Source: Scilla litardierei (taxonomy: Eukaryota; Streptophyta; Magnoliopsida; Asparagales; Asparagaceae). Taken from it: a stretch of DNA of 64,000 bases. Where the stretch lies: positions 179,901,051 to 179,965,050 of the forward strand of contig CM061138.1 in NCBI GenBank assembly GCA_030789695.1, written 5' to 3'. The notes under the pieces are model-generated. The model did not search any database and was not told the DNA's origin. It was given only the letters and a program-made list of their open reading frames with translations. The position numbers and the translations under genes were made by a program. Shown here piece after piece: positions 24,601 through 33,459 of this stretch (positions within the stretch are counted from its first letter, which is position 1; each line of letters begins with the position of its first letter).

Positions 24601-27600
24601 TTCTCCAAGCCAACCTTCTTCCCCAATCACCCCCCAACATTCCTCTTGCCATTCTTCATCCTCCCGTGCTCCCTCTCACCTTCCATTGCGCCGGCACCAC
24701 CCCGTAGGCCGCCGGCCGACCCCAAAAACCCTAAAATCTCCTTTTGCTCCAGATTTTCCCGACGAACCTCAATCTCCAGATCTGTAGCATTTCCGCGGCG
24801 AGGAATTCTTTCAACAGTAGTTCTTCGGGATCGCTTCTTCCGTTGCCGTGCTAGATGCGATTTGGCGACGGCAATCCGGAATCCAGCGAGATCTTCTCCT
24901 ACTACAGATCCGTAGGCATCTCGATCTTCGCTTCGTAAACGGTTAGTGACCTACCTTTAATTTCCCGTAACCCACACTGTAAATTAGAAAACCCTAATTA
25001 AAAATGGATTATTAGACGTTGTAGGATTCCAATACAAAACTGGTTTAGAACTCTCATATCTGATTTTCTGTTTTGCCATAACAGCGAACCCAAATCCCCG
25101 TAGAATAGCGATCTTGACTCAACGATCAACAACCTCGGTACCAGGCAAGTGAAACTTGCCAACCTTGTTTTAGGCCATGTTTTTAGGCCATTACATTGTT
25201 AGCGTGAAAGAGACTAGACCGTGAAATGATAGCGGTCTAGGCGCAAATTCAAATTCTAGCTTGACAACGAAGCTAGAATTTCCCTTGTCATGTCATGTCA
25301 TACATTTGCCTGTCATGTTTAATTTTCTTTAACGGTACGCAATTTCATTTCGAATAATTTTCATGTGCATCCATTTTATATATCATGTTTGCATGTTGCA
25401 TCGTAGCACACGCTACAAATCCTTGTACAAATCCGTGTTTCCGTGTTACCGGCCAGGCACCCGTTATGCGGGCATAACCCTACGCCATCCTTGTTAAAAA
25501 CACTTACTGGCTCGTGATCCAGAAGCGAGCATTTCGTGTTCGGGTGTAATGCCCTGGCTCGATACACGTGGAGGGGTAGGGATAAACGGTCACTTGAGCG
25601 TAAGAGTTGGCCCGTACAGCCACTCTAGCCAAAGGGCAGAATCTCTGTGCACGACGTGCTTACATACTTGTACTTGTCCTTGTCCATGTCAATCGTTTCC
25701 ATGCCATGTTTACTTGCCATGCTATAAACCATGTCATGTTAAAACTGCGGTTTACTTTACTTGCTGCTCTTGTTGCATAATATGTCATGTCATACTATAC
25801 TCTAGAACTGCTAGGTTGTTTTCACTTTCTTTTGTTTCCTTGCACAAAGTCTTGTAGACTTTGCTGACATGTGCCCCTTCTCTTTGGGTGACACATGTTA
25901 GTTGCTGAGCCAGAGATTGCTGTTGAGGGCGACGAGTTCGTGGAGTTCGTGTCCGATCCCGTTGCTGACGTTGAGTACGAGGACACCGGTGACCAGTCCT
26001 AGTGTTCCTTCGCAGTTCTCCCTTTTAGTTGTGGTTGTTGTCGGTGAGTAGCACCGTTTGTTGTTAGTTTCTTTGTTGGCCATGCTGGGCCTTTTCTTTT
26101 AGACTCTTTTTGTTTGCCGGGTGGCATTTCTGGTTGTTGAAATCATATCTGGACTCTGAGATGAATAATTTTATTTATTTTTCGTCTCTTTCTATTATTG
26201 TTATCTTTGCTCCGATGTCACATTACAGGGACCTGCATGTATTTTATGTTGATTGACGCTTATCGGACTTGCGGCTTTGTAGCTTCAAGTCTGAGCGGGC
26301 CTTCTCACGCTTCGCCTCCATATTTTTGGGAAGCGGGGTGTGACATCAGCCATATGCCGGAACCCCAAATACAATTCTTTCTCAAATACAATTCTCTCTC
26401 TCATTCTCTCATTGGTATCTGTTTCGGGGTGTTTTCTCACCGTTGATTGGTAGTATGGATGTCCGAATGTCTGCGCTGACATGGAAGACGTACCTTCAAG
26501 ATCGATCGGCCAAGCAGACTCCAATGCGGGGGCGCTCGGATCCGAGTGATGGGACTCCAAAGTGAAGCTTCGGCGGGGTGATGACCTCCTGGATCAGCCG
26601 GTCGTGTGGACCCTTGACGCAGGATGCTCTTGGAGCCGATCGACGGGATGCTGAAGGGAAGCTTCACGGGATGACGTCTCTTCGGATCTGCAGAACAAAG
26701 AACTTGTCAGGTGGTCAGACATTGATTCCGACCAAGTCCCATCTCGTCTGATAAGTGTTCGGTGGAATCGAGATTGGTTCCCAGAGATACCAAGCACGAG
26801 TTTTCGAGCCAAGCTGTGGATGATAAATGTAAGGTGAAAGAAAGTCTGAGGAGATGATACACCTTCATTTTAGATTGCGAAGAGATCCCCTTGAAGCTGC
26901 CGCCTCATGGCCTTCATATAGGCGAGTCCTCCACTCTCTCATCTCTAAGGCAATGAAGAGGCCTTAATGTCGCCCTTGATGACGACATGCTTATTAGGAA
27001 GTAATGACCCAGTAATTGCATCCATTTGATGAAGAGATAAATGCCATGAAGGCTGGCCATGATTGCTGGAATGATGGCTTTGAGTGACTCCATAATTGTC
27101 AAGCACTTCCTCGGTTTGGAGAGCGATTTCCTCAACCACGAAAAGCGGGCGGTCTATTGGGCCTTCGTCTCAGGTGGAGAGGCACTACACACACGTGAGG
27201 TTTTTGGTCTAGAGCCCAAGGCCGTAGTCGATCGAGTGACTAGTCGTGGTTGACTTGGTGTCCCCCGACTCGGTCAGAGGGTTGTATCAATGGACCACAT
27301 CTTTCGAGCTCAACTGCTGTAATGGTTGAGGTCGGGTGATGTATAGGAGAGAGAAGTGGCATCGGTTGTAAAGCTTGGTTTGCCTTGTGAGACAATAATT
27401 GGTCGGCCCGAGAAGTTTGTCGGCCCGCTGGGGGAGTGGCCCCCAGCCTTGTGGTCAACTGGTTCGTTCGGTGGCGAGGGAAGTGTCCCCTCGACTTACG
27501 ACCGACAAAGAGATGGGTCGGTCTGCTGTAGGAGTGGCTCCCAGCCTTACGATCGGTACGTTCGTTCGTTGGCGAGGGGAGTAGCCCTACAACTTACGGT

Positions 27601-30600
27601 CGACGAGGTAATGGTCCATGTTTGTTTGGTGGCGAGGGGGACGGCGCCATGACTTATGGCCGACGAAGGAGAGAGTCTCCGTTCGTTCGGTGGCAAGGGA
27701 AGTAGCATCACGACTTACGGCCGACGAAGGAGAGCGTCCACGTTCGTTCGATGGCGAGGGGAGTGCCCCACGACTTATGACCGACGATGGAGAGGGTCCC
27801 CGTTCGTTTGGTGGCCGGAGGAGTGGTCTCTCGACTTACGGCCGACGAGGAGATGGTCTCCGTTCGTTCGGTAGCCGGAGGTAGCCCCTCGACTTACGAC
27901 TGACGAAGGAGAGGGTCTTCGTTCGTTCGGTGGCACGGGGAGCGACCCCCCTGACTTACGGTCGAAGAAGGAGAGAGTCACTGTTCGTTCGGTGGCGAGG
28001 GGAGCAGCCCCCCAACTTACGACCGACGAAGGAGACGTCGGTCCGCTGGGGAGTGGCCCCAGCCTTACAACCGATCCGGGTTTGGTCGACCTGTTGGGGG
28101 AGTTGCCCCAGCCTTCGACAAACCGTACGGGTCGGCATGCTTGGGGAGTTGCCCCAGCCTTACAACCGATCCGGTTTTGGTCGTCTTACTGGGGGTGTTG
28201 CCCCCAGTCTTACGAAAAACCGATGGGTCGGCCTGCTGGGAGAGTTGTCCCCGATTTTATAACCAATTCGAGTTTGGTTGGCCTGCTGGAGGAGTTGTCT
28301 CCAGCCTTACGGCAAACCGATGGATCGGCCTGATGGGGGAGGTGACCCCAGCCTTACGGCAAGCCCTACGGGTCGATATGCTGGGGGAGTTGTCCCTAGC
28401 CTTACAATCGATTCGGGTTTGGTTGGCCTGCTGGAGGAGTGACCCCCAGCCTTACGGCCGTATGTGTCGGCCTGCTGGGGGAGTTGCCCCCAGTCTTACA
28501 ACCGATCCGGTTTTGAGCGGCCTGCTGAGAGTGGTTCTCAGCCTTACAGCCGATCACAGCTCCAGCTTTTGTCTGGATCCTAGCTCCAGCTCCAGCTTTT
28601 GTCTGGATCCTAGCTCCGGCTCTGGCCCCCGTCTAGATCCTAGCTCCGGCTCCGGCTCCGGCTCCAGTTCTAATTCTCGTCTGGTCGGCGGCCTCACGCC
28701 CGATTCGGGTTGTGAAATTGGAGATCTGGAGATCTGCTTCGATTGGGGAAGCAGTGATGGGGGCTGGAGATTGCCGCATTAAACGCCAGATGCGGGCAGT
28801 GCGTGAGGAGTTTGACGTTGACGGAACGACCTTATGTGGTCGCCGACATGGCCCTCGGGCTCTCGTTGAGGCAGTCAGCAAGCTTTGAACGAAGGCAAGG
28901 ATGCATGGTAGGGCTTGGTCGGCAACTCTGCTCGCTTTTCGGAAGCTCGGTTGGCGAGGCTTTGGCGAGGCCCCTTGCAAGCTTAGTTGGCGAGGCTTTG
29001 CGTCACCGCCGCCTTATTCCGTCACCCGAGATCCAAGTCAGCACCGGCAAAGATCTCTTGATTCCTCGCGGCCGGGCCGGCTTGGAAGCAAGCTATCTCT
29101 CGCCTATCTCACCCGACACTTTTAAGGGCGAGCCTTCGCTTTTTGGATCGTCTTCTGCCTAATGCGGTACCCCCCGTTTTTGGTTCCCATCCCATTGGGT
29201 TTACCTTGTTCACAGGTTGACCTCTCAGTTTCTACATCGTCGCTTCAGCTTGATAATATCTTATCCATGCCGTTGGATGAACTTGGAAGGTGGATGTGGG
29301 CACGAGTCCCCCTGCGTATGTCCTCTTCCTAGGGCCCCCTCCACGACTCGGGTTTACCCCAAAAATGAAAAACTCGAGTCATTGGAAATTTTCCCATGTT
29401 GGTGCAGGTCGGCGGGCTCGGACTGAGGTAGGTCCGCAAGCTAGGCTGGTTGGACAGGGGCGAGCTCGGCTTTGAGTGTGGCTCGGCAGCTCATCATGGA
29501 GTGCGATTGGCAGCTCGACATGGATGCTTGGGCTCGGTAGCTCTGTAAGCTCAGCACCCCTAGGCTCGGTAGGATCGGCAACCTTGTAAGCTCGGTAGGA
29601 TCGCCGTCAAACTCGAAGACAAACCTCGGATCTGGCTCCGATTCTACTCATAAGTTAGTAGTATTGAGACGGTGTCACGGGTTCTCTAGAAAGACACAAT
29701 GCGCCTGGTTTATAGCTTTCTTGGTTAACGAAAAAGAGGAGTTGCCTGGCCCGTAATATAGATGATCGACAGATAAGAGGTTTTGAATTTGAATCCATAA
29801 ATGAAACATTTTCTCTGTTTTCTTCATTCTTTTTTCCCCTAAAAACCGAGAAGTGCCGTGGGGCACTTTTATTTGATTGCCAACACCCTATTTGTGTTGC
29901 ATTGTATATTAGCATGTGTAAAAATATTTACCTATGTAGCTGTTCGTCTGTTCTGTTTTCCAAAGGAGTCCGGCTGTAAACATTACCTAGATAGCCGCGA
30001 GGAGTTGATTGTTGATCTACCTTGATGTACATTGGAGCCAACAACCCAACTGCTTAAGCTTTTTGATGAAGTGGCTTTCTGACACTTGCTTTTCCACAAG
30101 CCTTTGTAGTGGTTCATCTCAGATGGCAGATCCATATGGGGTGACCACTAAATAGTTATGTTTTGATTACTAAAGAAATAAAAATAAATTAGTTGGCATT
30201 TCATGCAATTTCTATTGTATAACATTTTCATAAAATTTGTGTTCAAGTTATGTGTATTCTATTCAAACAGGTGAAAATCGGGCTTCGAGTTCTTACTCGA
30301 CCCATACCGGATCAACTACCTACAATCTATCGCACTCTTGGAGAGAACTACAACGAGAGGGTTCTTCCTTCTATCATTCATGAAACTTTGAAGGCCGTCG
30401 TAGCACAATACAATGCCAGCCAACTGATCACTCAAAGAGAGGTATGCTTTATTTGATCATTATACCAATTAATGCACCATTAAGCCTTGGTGAGCATTTG
30501 CAAACAATCATTTACAGAAGTGTCCATCTGGATGACTCTTGTGATATAAAAAGCTCCTTCAATGCATGTCATGGGCATCCAACCCCTATTATGAATTGTG

Positions 30601-30823
30601 TTGTCTGCAGGCTGTGAGTAGGGAAATACGGAAGATTTTGACTGAAAGAGCTGCCAACTTCAATATTGCACTAGATGATGTATCCATTACAACCCTAAGC
30701 TTTGGGAAGGAGTTTACTCATGCAATTGAAGCTAAACAAGTAGCTGCTCAAGAAGCTGAAAGGGCAAAGTTTGTTGTTGAAAAAGCAGAACAAGATAAGA
30801 AAAGTGCTATTATCAGAGCACAG
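15506..30823 (+). CDS. PHB: Prohibitin (type II), exons 1-4; last exon outside window
   Basis: Joining 15506-15673, 15751-15867, 30271-30441 and 30611-30823 gives 223 codons in one frame, all introns GT-AG and phase 0. The product starts with a basic N-terminus and a hydrophobic anchor (residues about 17-33), then the PHB/SPFH domain ([74 protein letters not shown]) and the start of the C-terminal coiled coil ([20 protein letters not shown]). Prohibitins form ring complexes of alternating type I and II subunits in the inner mitochondrial membrane and act as chaperones and scaffolds. Plant members are about 280-290 residues, so about 65 residues after IIRAQ are missing. No further exon is visible up to 32372, where a retroelement begins that runs past the window end. 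Confidence 0.93.
15751..15867 (+). CDS. PHB: Prohibitin exon 2 (39 codons)
   Basis: It runs from GTTTATCCCGATGG to GATCTGCAAATG before GTAATA. It encodes [15 protein letters not shown] and the SGSRDLQM motif of the PHB domain. The next intron is 14.4 kb because of retroelement insertions. Confidence 0.93.
15868..16431 (+). other. Prohibitin intron 2, 5' part
   Basis: Ordinary AT-rich intron sequence after the donor GTAATA. It holds no gene; short ORFs here are by chance. It ends with TCAGC, the target-site copy at the left edge of the Tekay element. Confidence 0.8.
16623..17148. promoter_or_regulatory. U3 array of ten inverted-repeat modules (five doublets), 5' LTR copy
   Basis: Ten modules of about 33-34 bp each have the form CTAGTCGGT-N(about 15)-ACCGACTAG. 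They are paired with 8-bp spacers (such as ATTGCCAT and TTTCCAAA), and the doublets start at 16623, 16736, 16850, 16959 and 17074. Each arm contains ACCGAC, the core of the DRE/CRT element (A/GCCGAC) bound by plant DREB/CBF factors; one arm, near 16875, has changed to ACCGGC. The array ends 48 bp before the TATA-like box. The regulatory role is inferred. Confidence 0.8.
17196..17203 (+). promoter_or_regulatory. TATA-like box of the Tekay LTR (5' copy)
   Basis: TATTTAAA in the context CTTTCTATTTAAACCC, 48 bp after the hairpin array. The same sequence is in the 3' LTR at 24565-24572. Confidence 0.6.
18977..19123 (+). other. Primer-binding site and leader of the intron-2 Tekay element
   Basis: The LTR is followed by GGTTTTGTTGGTGGCCCATA, a variant of the site seen after the other Tekay-like LTRs in the window. 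The leader runs to the gag ATG at 19124. I do not recognise the tRNA. Confidence 0.6.
19124..20255 (+). pseudogene. gag of the intron-2 Tekay element (one stop codon)
   Basis: The ATG at 19124 starts [12 protein letters not shown]. The capsid domain covers about residues 65-230 ([38 protein letters not shown]). Two zinc knuckles follow: [13 protein letters not shown], with Tyr where the first Cys should be, and an intact [14 protein letters not shown] near residue 304. A TAG at 20078-20080 ends the open frame, but similarity to relatives continues in the same frame to the apparent splice donor at 20256. Gag forms the particle and binds RNA. The gene is nearly intact and is the best preserved gag of its family here. 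Confidence 0.9.
20256..20365 (+). other. Putative gag-protease intron (110 bp, phase 1)
   Basis: It starts GTAACTCTC after GCAG and ends GCCCGTTAG before GTGTGATTTTGG. Removal joins VIAG to VILV in frame and bypasses several stop codons. Position and phase match the segments at 12413-12500 and 50648-50745 of related elements. Confidence 0.65.
20366..23755 (+). pseudogene. pol of the intron-2 Tekay element: protease, RT, RNase H, integrase, chromodomain
   Basis: The protease has LFDSGAS at about 20404. The RT has an intact FIDDIL catalytic loop (21358-21375) and [20 protein letters not shown]. RNase H follows ([30 protein letters not shown]). Integrase has a zinc region with [11 protein letters not shown] and CMVCQQ, and catalytic residues in [20 protein letters not shown] and TDGQSERTI. 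The C-terminus has a [10 protein letters not shown] region and [17 protein letters not shown]...WEREDEM, typical of Tekay/Del chromoviruses, which use it to target chromatin. TAG stops at 22042, 22171, 22174 and 23111 break the frame, and an intron-like insert lies at 22783-22852. All catalytic motifs that I checked are intact. Confidence 0.92.
22783..22852 (+). other. Putative intron inside integrase (70 bp, phase 0)
   Basis: GTAAATC follows ATATATATGGAG and the segment ends ATCGTGCAG before GAGATCGTACG. Removal joins YME to EIVRLHG in frame. The related element at 38074-54591 runs through the same place without any insert (YMD followed by IVKVHRV). The segment has a T-rich 5' half and in-frame stops. 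Confidence 0.65.
23788..23800 (+). other. Polypurine tract of the intron-2 Tekay element
   Basis: AAGGTGTGGAGGA lies immediately before the 3' LTR start TGTAACGACC and primes plus-strand DNA synthesis in such elements. Confidence 0.8.
23801..26345 (+). repeat. 3' LTR of the intron-2 Tekay element
   Basis: Same length as the 5' LTR (2545 bp) with scattered substitutions. It ends GGGGTGTGACA, followed by the target-site copy TCAGC. Confidence 0.95.
23992..24517. promoter_or_regulatory. U3 array of inverted-repeat modules, 3' LTR copy
   Basis: Same five-doublet arrangement as at 16623-17148, with the same offset within the LTR. Differences are point changes. In the fifth doublet this copy reads GACCGACCGACTAG where the 5' copy has GACCGACTGACTAG. 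Confidence 0.8.
27409..28545. repeat. Two-module minisatellite
   Basis: The first part (to about 28040) has about nine units of near 60 bp built on CGTTCGTTCGGTGGCGAGGG and ACGACTTACGGCCGACGAAG. The second part (about 28040-28545) has about eleven units of near 50 bp built on GTCGGCCTGCTGGGGGAGTT, GCCCCCAGCCTTAC and ACCGATCCGG. The second module contains a short palindrome, CTGGGGG...CCCCCAG. Early copies of the second module occur at 27409 and 27518 among the first type. ORFs through the array are products of the repeats. Confidence 0.85.
28553..28665. repeat. Short tandem repeat (about 35-45 bp units)
   Basis: Three units built on CAGCTCCAGCTTTTGTCTGGATCCTAG follow the larger minisatellite and end in a (GGCTCC)n run. 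Confidence 0.75.
29651..30270 (+). other. Prohibitin intron 2, 3' part
   Basis: AT-rich sequence leading to a T-rich stretch and acceptor ATTCAAACAG at 30261-30270. No gene is visible. Confidence 0.7.
30271..30441 (+). CDS. PHB: Prohibitin exon 3 (57 codons)
   Basis: It is preceded by ATTCAAACAG and begins GTGAAAATCGGGCTTCG; it ends CTCAAAGAGAG before GTATGC. It encodes IGLRVLTRP through ASQLITQRE. The frame continues exactly from exon 2. Confidence 0.94.
30611..30823 (+). CDS. PHB: Prohibitin exon 4 (71 codons)
   Basis: It is preceded by TTGTCTGCAG and begins GCTGTGAGTAGGG; it ends AGAGCACAG before GTAAGT. It encodes [20 protein letters not shown], the [13 protein letters not shown] strand and the first part of the coiled coil. 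The intron before it is 30442-30610 (169 bp). Confidence 0.94.
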
Positions 30824-32372
30824 GTAAGTCATCTTGCAGAATGGAATCTTCAACCATTCTCTTAATCTATTCTTTTGGGAGTAGTCGAGTGGGGTTGTTT
30901 TATAAATTTCTGGGTTTTTCACATCCACCTTTGACCATTTTCCGTCTTTTTTCATCATCTTATGCTAGGGCAGTGATGTTCCAAGTGGAAGGTTCTGGTT
31001 TGAACATGCTTTCTTTTTAACTTTTCTAGGACCATTTTCTATAGCCGTTGCCATCCTGACATGATTAGGATTAGATTGAATTATTGTTATTTTTGAACAT
31101 GCTTTCTTTCTTTTGAATTATAGCATGCATGGGAAAGAACAGCTTCTTGAGGGGGGAAACATTTGGCTTTGAGGGTGAAAAACGGAAAAATAGAAAAAAT
31201 GGAATAGTTGAGTTTCTTGGTAAAAGAAAATAAATAGATCATACTTTTTTTTCTTCCCTGGAATCATTCGGTGCTTGAAGCTGCTTTGTTCTTCCTTTGA
31301 TCCCCCTTGTTAATCATTATGAAATACCCATCAGTAGTAGTCATAACGGTTCAAATTTGATGAGAGATGCTCACCCCAAGCACTTATATGGTGCGGCCTT
31401 CCAGAGAGATATAACTCTAGAGACTTCCTGTCATTAGGAAGGGACACACGACAAATGAGAACTGAGGTTTTGTTTTTTCAGTTATGTTCTCCTGTGACTT
31501 TTGGGGTTTTTGGAGAGGATGTTCAGAAGAAGTTGACTTGTAGATGTATTGCAGGATTCAGGAATTATTTTTTGGGATAGTTTATGAAACAGAAATACTC
31601 AAATAATATCAAAAGGGTCTGTTTTGTTTTAGATTTCAGATCTGGAAAGAAATTTAGAAAAGTATTCATGGATTTAATTAGGGTTGCAAAGAGATCCAAT
31701 TTTATTATTTTTGATCCGTTAGGGTTGTGTAACAGAACAAACGATAAGAAAAAAAGGGAAATAAAAGCTTTGCACCTGATTTGAGTGGTCTCATCCCCTT
31801 TATCCGGCATTATATCAGAGTTGGATCTTGCGTCGAAATCATTATCTAATCATAGGCATATTAGGTAATCATATGAATAAAAGAGGAGAAAGACTTTTTC
31901 CCATGGTGAAATTTTTTTTCATTCAAATTTTTTTGAATTCAGTCTTCCGCTAGCCAACAGCCCCGGAAATATTCATTGAAAGTTAGATTTTTTTTTAAAT
32001 TTACAAAAATACCTTTGGCTGTACTTAGTTCTAAACAGCCCAATAAATAACAGAAAATTCAAAAAAATCAAATGAAAATAACTAAGCATATTATCTAAAT
32101 ATTGACTTAAACCCCAACTATTCAAGCATGACGTGTATATTTATTTTTTACTTGGTTCTAAACGGCCCAAATAATCACAGAAAATTCCAAAAATCAAATA
32201 AGAATAAATAAACATATTATCTAAATATTGACTTAGAAACCAACTATTCAAGCATGATTTGTATATTTACTTTTCTAATCTTCCAATTTTTTAGTCTTCT
32301 AGCTGGTTATTTGATCCCCGTTAACTCTCAATGACTCGAAAGAATTCACCTCTGGTGAATCTGGGTGATTGG
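30824..32372 (+). other. Prohibitin intron 4, part before the Tat-like insertion
   Basis: It begins with donor GTAAGT at 30824. It is AT-rich, with no exon resembling the prohibitin C-terminus on either strand. A tandem duplication lies at about 32022-32280. It ends with ATTGG, the presumed target-site copy at the left edge of the Tat-like element. Confidence 0.75.
32022..32280. repeat. Tandem duplication in intron 4 (about 128 bp, two copies)
   Basis: Two adjacent copies share CTTGGTTCTAAAC(A/G)GCCCAA, CACAGAAAATTC, ATATTATCTAAATATTGACT and CCAACTATTCAAGCATGA. They have diverged by several substitutions. Confidence 0.85.
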
Positions 32373-33126
32373 CGTTGACAAGTGAGTTTGTCAAACAGTG
32401 AGGTGGAGCTGACAAGGACGCCTCCGGTGACGTGGCGCTCTATCGGCTAAGAAGTAGGACCCATGGATGACTGGATCTGGGTCCAGGAGAGCCGAGTCCG
32501 AGCTATCAGGTGAAGCCAGACCTAACTCCGAGCTGACTGCTGAGTTGACTGTTGAGCTATCTGCAACACAAACAAATCGTCAGGTGGGTCGGATCCGGGT
32601 TCCGACCCAAATCCACTCCGATGCTTAAGTCAGTAAAAGGTTTGAAGATGACTTGGGGCAGCCAAGGCCGACCTATTGGGATGTCGTCTTGGTACTGTCA
32701 CACCGAGCTATGGAAGCAAATGTGAGTGGAAGTAAGAGAATGAGTTGTCAGAGTACATTGTGCTTAGTATCTCTGGAGCTTGTCTCCAGTCCCATCGTCG
32801 TTTGGACTATTTATAAATGAGTGTGTCTCCTCAGTGTCGTTAGTAGACAACGACTCTGCGGTAATGGTGTCATGATTGTCCCTGAAAGATAGGCGTAACT
32901 GTTGTCCACTTACCCCACCATTAATATCAAGCCCACCATCAACCACCCCTTGAGGCTCGGAAGCTCAACATGCAGAATATGGCTTGATTTTGACTGTGTA
33001 AGCGTTTAACTTTTTATGAGGACTTCTCGGGCATTTGGGCCAAGGTCGTGCGCTCTTGGTGGGCTTCTTCATTTGTGTAGCATAGCCCCTTTTTTCTGCT
33101 TCGTGGGCTGGACCAATGTATTAACA
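32373..33126 (-). repeat. 3' LTR of the Tat-like element
   Basis: 754 bp, aligned over its length to the sequence from 63352 to the window end (GTCAAACAGTGA, GGATCTGG(G/A)TCCAGGAGAG, AGTACAT, GATAGGCGTAACTGTTG). Its + strand left end CGTTGACAAG has lost the TG seen in the other copy (TGTTGATG). A TATA-like TATAAATAG reads on the minus strand near 32808-32820, in the sense direction of the element. Confidence 0.85.
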
Positions 33127-33142
33127 ATGGCCCCCCCCATCG
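33127..33142 (-). other. Polypurine tract of the Tat-like element
   Basis: On the minus strand CGATGGGGGGGGCCAT abuts the 3' LTR start TGTTAATAC. Position and composition fit plus-strand priming and fix the orientation of the element. Confidence 0.8.
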
Positions 33143-33459
33143 CTTGAGCTCAGACGAAGCTTCGGTTAAGGTCAAGTAATGCGATGTCTCATTAAATGGG
33201 CACGACAGTCGAAGCGGGACTTTTTGATTTTGACCACCAAAATCCCCATACCTCTAATTTAGCCGTTGCGTCGTTATGAGGCTTGGGGTACGTATGCGCG
33301 TGGATCATTGACATGTGTCCTCTAGTTAGAGGGTCGGACCCGATTGTAGAGAGACAGTATGCAATATAAATAAGGATAATATGGGAATGAGGCGAACTTG
33401 GTCTCTTTGTTGTTCGTCTCTCTTCCTTGAGTTTCTTCGTCATCTGAAACTGCTGAGCA

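Larger units (their letters stand above)
16432..26345 (+). mobile_element. Complete Tekay-type chromovirus (Ty3/gypsy), 9914 bp
   Basis: Two LTRs of equal length (2545 bp; TGTAACGACCGG to GTGACA) flank a primer-binding leader, gag, protease, RT, RNase H, integrase, a C-terminal chromodomain-like region and a polypurine tract. Perfect 5-bp target-site copies TCAGC lie at 16427-16431 and 26346-26350. It sits in sense orientation inside prohibitin intron 2. The LTRs differ by scattered substitutions only, so the insertion is fairly young, yet gag-pol has at least five stop codons. The U3 carries the hairpin array described separately. Confidence 0.95.
26346..29650. repeat. Unclassified GC-rich repeat region in prohibitin intron 2
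   Basis: After about 95 bp of probable intron DNA (CT-rich, to about 26440) the base composition shifts to GC-rich, and CGGC/TCGG-rich words continue to about 29650. 26440-27300 has the look of a Tat-type LTR (CATATAGGCGAG at 26912-26923). 27409-28545 is minisatellite, 28553-28665 a short tandem repeat, and 28700-29640 is complex sequence rich in GGCTCGG words. I could not find matching LTRs, a primer site or a credible ORF. Internal tandem arrays are common in Tat-lineage elements, so a decayed non-autonomous Tat-like element is the most likely source. Confidence 0.45.

Noticed and set aside
27618..28782. Several Gly/Arg-rich ORFs over the minisatellite, up to 213 codons
   Set aside because: Frames stay open because the unit lengths are near multiples of three; overlapping ORFs exist in other frames and no domain is seen.
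32022..32280. Possible LTR pair or nested TRIM in intron 4
   Set aside because: The two copies are adjacent with no interior, no PBS or PPT and no target-site copies; a simple tandem duplication is sufficient.
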